Assembly: GCA_903930535.1 (NCBI GenBank)
Contig: CAIYYX010000204.1
Span: 1 to 54,551 of the forward strand
DNA length: 54,551 bases
Origin: an uncultured Sterolibacterium sp.
GTDB lineage: Bacteria > Pseudomonadota > Gammaproteobacteria > Burkholderiales > Rhodocyclaceae
Reading direction: 5' to 3'
Every line of letters starts with the position of its first letter. Within the stretch, counting starts at the first letter, position 1. Below, one piece after another: positions 51,354-54,551 of the stretch. Under the pieces are notes generated by a model, which did not search any database, was not told the origin of the DNA, and saw only the letters and a list, made by a program, of their open reading frames with translations. The translations under genes and the position numbers were made by a program.

Positions 51354-51590
51354 ATGGAAGATATTCGAGCCGTTGTCATCGCCACCTTGAAAAAAATCGC
51401 GCCCGAAGTCGAGGAGCAGGAACTCAAGGACGACAGTCCCTTGCGCAGCCAGGTGGACCTCGACTCGATGGACTGGCTGAACTTCCTCATCGCCCTGCAT
51501 GGCAGCCTCTCGATCGACATCCCTGAAGCCGATTACGCCAGGCTGATTACCCTGAGCGATCTCGTGGATTATCTAAAGACGAAGATTTAG
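51354..51590 (+). CDS. Acyl carrier protein, stand-alone, in the dehydrogenase operon
   Basis: A 78-residue acidic carrier. The phosphopantetheine serine is S38 in VDLDSMDWLNFL (DSM instead of the usual DSL). The four-helix pattern is evident: DIRAVVIATLKKIAPEV (helix 1), the loop with PLRSQVDLD, helix 2 with the serine, and LSDLVDYLKTKI (helix 4). It starts 13 bp after E2 with an AGA-rich ribosome binding site. No ketosynthase, acyltransferase or AcpS gene is near, so it is not part of a fatty-acid or polyketide cluster. It may accept an acyl group made by the ligase or E2, or supply octanoyl groups for lipoylation (inference). Confidence 0.85.
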   Translation: MEDIRAVVIATLKKIAPEVEEQELKDDSPLRSQVDLDSMDWLNFLIALHGSLSIDIPEADYARLITLSDLVDYLKTKI

Positions 51591-51606
51591 CCGCCGCCGC
51601 CATAGT

Positions 51607-51630
51607 GGGCCGGTTGTGCAAAGCCGGCCC
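51607..51630 (+). terminator. Hairpin after the dehydrogenase/ACP operon
   Basis: GGGCCGG (51607-51613) and CCGGCCC (51624-51630) form a perfect 7-bp GC stem around a 10-base loop, 17 bp after the ACP stop and ahead of the convergent htpX end. There is no T-run on either strand, so it would be a weak or Rho-assisted terminator. Confidence 0.45.
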
Positions 51631-51657
51631 GGGGAAAGCGTGGGGGGGAATGCCCTC

Positions 51658-52497
51658 TTAGATCATCGCGCGCAGGCGAGCTATGCGTTCCTCAGTCGCA
51701 GGATGGGTGGAAAACAGGCCCGCGATGCCGCCTGCGGAAAGAGGATTGACTATCATCATCTGCGCCGTCTCGGGGTGCGCCTCTGCCGTGACCATGGGAA
51801 TCCCCCGCGCATAGGCATCCATTTTGGCCAGGGCATCGGCGAGCGCTCCCGGCTCGCCCGAGATTCCAGCGCCGCCGCGGTCGGCCTCGAACTCGCGGCC
51901 GCGCGAGATGGCCATCTGGATCAGGCTTGCTGCCAAGGGTGCAAGTATGGCGACGAGTATGGCCGTGACGGGATTGTGGCGGCCTTCGGAATCGCGGCCG
52001 CCAAAAATCATCGCGAAATTGGCCAGTGCCGAGATGGCGCCGGCCATGGTCGCGGAAATCGTCGAGATCAGGATGTCGCGGTGCTGCACATGGGCGAGTT
52101 CATGCGCCATGACGCCGCGCAACTCGCGCGCCGACAAGAGTTGCAGGATGCCTGTCGTAGCTGCAACGGCGGCGTGTTCCGGATTGCGTCCGGTGGCGAA
52201 GGCATTGGGTTGGGCCTCGTCGATGATATAGACGCGCGGCATGGGCAGGCCGGCGCGGCCGGCAAGATCAGACACGATACGGTAGAGATAGGGGGAAGAG
52301 GCTGCATCCACCTCTTGCGCCTGATACATCTTCAGCACCATCTGGTCCGAGAACCAGTAGGAGAAGAGATTCATCGCGCCTCCCAGGAGAAGCGCCAGCA
52401 GCATGCCCTGGCCGCCGCCGAGCAGACCGCCCAAGGCGCCGAAAAGCGCCATGATCGCGGCCATCAGAATGCCTGTCTTGAGCCAGTTCCCCAGCAT
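51658..52497 (-). CDS. htpX: Heat-shock membrane metalloprotease HtpX
   Basis: Inner-membrane zinc protease that degrades damaged membrane proteins together with FtsH. The 279-residue protein has N-terminal hydrophobic segments ([38 protein letters not shown]) and the zinc motif [11 protein letters not shown] (H132, E133, H136). It also has [13 protein letters not shown], which gives the third ligand, and a pair of hydrophobic segments between them. The ending [17 protein letters not shown] is diagnostic. The start at 52497 ([11 protein letters not shown]) is chosen over 52557. It converges with the ACP operon and diverges from the carboxyltransferase gene. Confidence 0.96.
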   Translation of the reverse strand: MLGNWLKTGILMAAIMALFGALGGLLGGGQGMLLALLLGGAMNLFSYWFSDQMVLKMYQAQEVDAASSPYLYRIVSDLAGRAGLPMPRVYIIDEAQPNAFATGRNPEHAAVAATTGILQLLSARELRGVMAHELAHVQHRDILISTISATMAGAISALANFAMIFGGRDSEGRHNPVTAILVAILAPLAASLIQMAISRGREFEADRGGAGISGEPGALADALAKMDAYARGIPMVTAEAHPETAQMMIVNPLSAGGIAGLFSTHPATEERIARLRAMI

Positions 52498-52590
52498 GCT
52501 TGATGCTCCTCTGAATATTCCCGCAACAGAAGATTGCGGCGACCCGGGAAAATTCAAGCAGGGACCGCAAGATCACCAATGATTTCTCTC

Positions 52591-52626
52591 TCATGATATA
52601 GTTTATAAATATGATCATAGATATGA
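52591..52626. promoter_or_regulatory. AT-rich palindromic patch upstream of the carboxyltransferase gene
   Basis: The htpX/carboxyltransferase spacer contains the perfect 10-bp palindrome TATGATCATA (52610-52619), the shorter palindrome TCATGA (52591-52596), and ATATGA twice, 12 bp apart (52609-52614 and 52621-52626). It lies 45-80 bp before the ATG at 52671 and is much richer in A and T than the flanking genes. It looks like an operator overlapping a promoter, but no clear -35/-10 pair could be fixed and no regulator is encoded next to it. Confidence 0.4.
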
Positions 52627-52670
52627 CCGTTTTGCTCAATAAACGCTAGAAATACAGGAGTCGGCTTGCC

Positions 52671-54158
52671 ATGGATGTGCGCTTCATTGACACCACACTG
52701 CGCGATGGCTCACAAAGCCTTTGGGCCTTGGGGATGCGCACCGGCATGATGGCGGCGGTGGCCCAGTCCTTGGACCAGGCTGGGTTCGACGCCATAGAAG
52801 TCCCGGTCACCGGCATTTTCGTCAAGAAATTCATTCGCGATCTCAAGGAAAACCCCTGGGAAATGTCGCGCATGGTGGGCAAGAGAATGCCCAACACCAT
52901 CAAGACCTGCATGGGAGGCGCCTTCTTCGCCCCCTTTGAGGCGCCGCCGCCCCGGGCCATCCTGGAGCTTTTCTTCAAGCGCCTGGTCGAGACGGGGGCC
53001 TTGAACCGCGTCCAGATGGCGTCCAATACCTTGGGCCAGATCAAGCGCTCCTTCCCCTGGATCATTCCGTTTTTCAGGGGCTTGGGGTTGCAGGTGTCCC
53101 TGGCCATCTCCTATTCCATTTCCCCCCGCCATACCGACGAGTACTACGCACAGGTCACGCGGGATATCGTGCCCTTCAAGCCGGACACCTTCTATCTCAA
53201 GGACCAGGGCGGCTTGCTGACCCTCGATCGGTTGCGCACCCTGCTGCCCGTGATCATAGCGAATGCCGGCGGGATTCCGGTGGAACTGCATTCGCACTGC
53301 ACGACGGGGCTGGCGCCCATCGTCTATCTTGAGGCCTTGAAGCTGGGCGTGCGTATTCTGCATACAGCCATTCCGCCGCTTGCCAATGGCGCCTCGCAGC
53401 CATCGATATTCAATGTGGCGAGCAATGCCCGGCTCATGGGCTACTCGCCGCAGATCGATGAAGCTCCTCTGCGCTCAGCCTCGCAGAGGCTGACGGAAAT
53501 TGCCTTGCAGGAAAATATGCCGATAGGCGCGCCCCTGGAATACGACTACGGCCAGTACATCCACCAGGTCCCGGGCGGGGTGATCTCCAACCTCAAGTTC
53601 CAGCTCGAAGGAATGGGCATGCTCGATCGCTTAGACGATGTGCTGGAAGAGGCCGTAGAGGTGCGCAAGGATCTTGGCTACCCGATCATGATCACGCCGC
53701 ACTCGCAGTTCGTCGTCTCCCAGTCCGCCCTCAACGTCACATCCGGGGAGAGATACAAGCTGGTCACCGACGAAATAATCATGTTCGCACAGGGCATCTA
53801 TAGTGAGGACTCGGGCCAGCCCTGGATGAATCAGAATCTGAAGGACAAGCTTCTCAGTCTGCCCAGGGCCAAAGAGCTCAAGGAACTGGCGGCGAGACAA
53901 AAACGGGACTTCACCCTCGCCGAGATCAGGGAAAGCCTTGGCGGCTCAAGCGTGCCCGACGAAGAACTGCTGCTGCGCTTCATCATGAAGGGCGAGCAGG
54001 AGATCGCGGCGATGCATGGGGCCGGCCCGCCAAAGCAATATTTCAAAGCCGCCATGCCCTTGCAAACCCTGGTTCAGGAACTCGGGAAAAGCAAGAGTGT
54101 GCGTTATGTCCGTGTCCAGCGAGGCAGCAATTCTCTGGTCGTGCAAAACCAGTCATGA
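52671..54158 (+). CDS. Divergent biotin-dependent carboxyltransferase (pyruvate carboxylase subunit B / OadA-like)
   Basis: Carboxyltransferase of the HMG-CoA-lyase-like TIM-barrel family, 495 residues without a fused biotin domain. Metal and carboxyl-lysine features are present: D7 in FIDTTLRDGSQS, K177 in FYLKDQGGLLT, and H207 and H209 in ELHSHCTTGLAPI. The C-terminal part (about 300-480) matches the PYC_OADA extension (GGVISNLKFQLEGMGMLDRL, VTPHSQFV-type). Differences from pyruvate enzymes, aligned from memory: ATRMRT is ALGMRT here, and the pyruvate-binding arginine loop (LLRGAN) reads CMGGAF at 80-85. A substrate other than pyruvate or oxaloacetate is therefore possible. A carrier gene follows after 33 bp. 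The start has CAGGAG 12 bp upstream. Confidence 0.8.
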   Translation: MDVRFIDTTLRDGSQSLWALGMRTGMMAAVAQSLDQAGFDAIEVPVTGIFVKKFIRDLKENPWEMSRMVGKRMPNTIKTCMGGAFFAPFEAPPPRAILELFFKRLVETGALNRVQMASNTLGQIKRSFPWIIPFFRGLGLQVSLAISYSISPRHTDEYYAQVTRDIVPFKPDTFYLKDQGGLLTLDRLRTLLPVIIANAGGIPVELHSHCTTGLAPIVYLEALKLGVRILHTAIPPLANGASQPSIFNVASNARLMGYSPQIDEAPLRSASQRLTEIALQENMPIGAPLEYDYGQYIHQVPGGVISNLKFQLEGMGMLDRLDDVLEEAVEVRKDLGYPIMITPHSQFVVSQSALNVTSGERYKLVTDEIIMFAQGIYSEDSGQPWMNQNLKDKLLSLPRAKELKELAARQKRDFTLAEIRESLGGSSVPDEELLLRFIMKGEQEIAAMHGAGPPKQYFKAAMPLQTLVQELGKSKSVRYVRVQRGSNSLVVQNQS

Positions 54159-54191
54159 TCATGACACTGGAAATCCAAAGAAAGGAAGCGC

Positions 54192-54551
54192 ATGAGTAAT
54201 TCATTTGATTTGTTAAGCGAGAATGAAGTCCAGCAGATCAGCAGCCTCGTCGAGACTCTGGAGCAGTCGACTTTCGACTATCTGCAGCTGGAAGTGGGAG
54301 ACATGAAACTGACCATAGGCAAGGGCAATGCGGCCGCAGCCTTGTCTGCTGCAGCACCTGCCCCGGTTGCCCAGCACACTCCCCAGGCAGCCGTTACCCA
54401 AGCAACCCCACCCGCGCCTGCCACGGCGGTTCAGCCTCCCTCTCAGGCGGCAGCCTCACCTGAACAGGAAGGCACGGTCGCAGTCGTGGCTCCCATCATG
54501 GGACGCTTCTACGCCAAGCCCGAACCCGGGGCAGCCCCTTTCGTCACCCTC
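54192..54551 (+). CDS. Biotin carboxyl carrier protein, AccB-like (3' end cut by window edge)
   Basis: The first 120 residues of a carrier. The N-terminal helix and strand region (LLSENEVQQISSLVETLEQS, TFDYLQLEVGDMKLTIGKG) is like the AccB N-domain. An Ala/Pro/Gln-rich linker (about 48-95) follows. The start of the biotinyl domain, VAVVAPIMGRFYAKPEPGAAPFV, resembles AccB's [21 protein letters not shown]. The biotinylation site (AMKM/EAMK) lies beyond the window. A strong AAAGGAAG ribosome binding site precedes the ATG. It probably serves the carboxyltransferase directly upstream, and a biotin carboxylase gene is expected next. Confidence 0.9.
   Translation, partial: MSNSFDLLSENEVQQISSLVETLEQSTFDYLQLEVGDMKLTIGKGNAAAALSAAAPAPVAQHTPQAAVTQATPPAPATAVQPPSQAAASPEQEGTVAVVAPIMGRFYAKPEPGAAPFVTL

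Noticed and set aside
53289-53310. HSHC in the carboxyltransferase as a broken metal site
   Set aside because: The two His ligands are kept, and the fourth position varies (D, A or C) among OadA and PycB proteins, so it is not evidence of inactivity.

Overview
The window looks like a contiguous piece of the chromosome of a GC-rich betaproteobacterium, possibly related to the Rhodocyclales (Azoarcus/Denitratisoma/Sterolibacterium-like). This placement is inferred from gene families and gene order: a DUF971-UbiE-Tim44-UbiJ block, a giant DUF3683 FAD/Fe-S oxidase, the RsmB-DUF4390-NtrY-NtrX string, and an atp operon close to priA and hemE. No tRNA, rRNA, insertion sequence, prophage or CRISPR array was seen. 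Coding density is high, and many neighbours share ATGA stop/start overlaps. Both ends cut a gene: slt at the left, a biotin carboxyl carrier protein at the right.

Layout. 1-10.7 kb: lytic transglycosylase (partial), 5-formyl-THF cyclo-ligase, a translationally coupled degenerate-EAL/HDOD protein and PAS-PAS-GGDEF-EAL enzyme, a MalY/PatB-type aminotransferase, threonine deaminase, a YqaA-type membrane protein and a MATE exporter. 10.7-16.9 kb: a REP-like palindrome, the DUF3683 oxidoreductase, a HIT protein coupled to an uncharacterised protein, and a possible remnant of a host-attachment-type gene. 16.9-21.7 kb: phoBR behind a textbook Pho box, diverging from the ubiquinone block DUF971-ubiE-Tim44-ubiJ. 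21.7-28.1 kb: a tetR-RND-outer-membrane-factor efflux operon placed where ubiB would often be found. 28.1-35.1 kb: the complete atpIBEFHAGDC operon on the minus strand, with a near-consensus promoter. 35.3-39.6 kb: metallo-beta-lactamase-fold hydrolase, MscL, MFS transporter and PriA. 39.64-40.01 kb: the only long non-coding stretch, AT-rich, with DnaA-box matches. 40.0-46.4 kb: hemE, an NtrX-like regulator with a ruined AAA+ domain, NtrY-like kinase, DUF4390 protein and RsmB. 46.5-51.6 kb: a tightly coupled plus-strand operon of acyl-CoA synthetase, 2-oxoacid dehydrogenase E1 alpha, E1 beta and E2, and a free-standing acyl carrier protein. 51.6-54.55 kb: HtpX, then a divergent biotin-dependent carboxyltransferase followed by a truncated AccB-like carrier.

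Most of the window is housekeeping: respiration and ATP synthesis, quinone and heme synthesis, replication restart, rRNA methylation, phosphate and Ntr-type signalling. The parts that may hold undescribed biology are the AcsA-E1-E2-ACP operon, which joins acyl activation, a lipoyl-dependent dehydrogenase and an ACP; the carboxyltransferase/carrier pair, whose substrate pocket does not look like that of a pyruvate carboxylase; the enzymatically dead-looking NtrX; and the DnaA-box region between priA and hemE. All functional calls rest on reading motifs and family memory; no database search was run.
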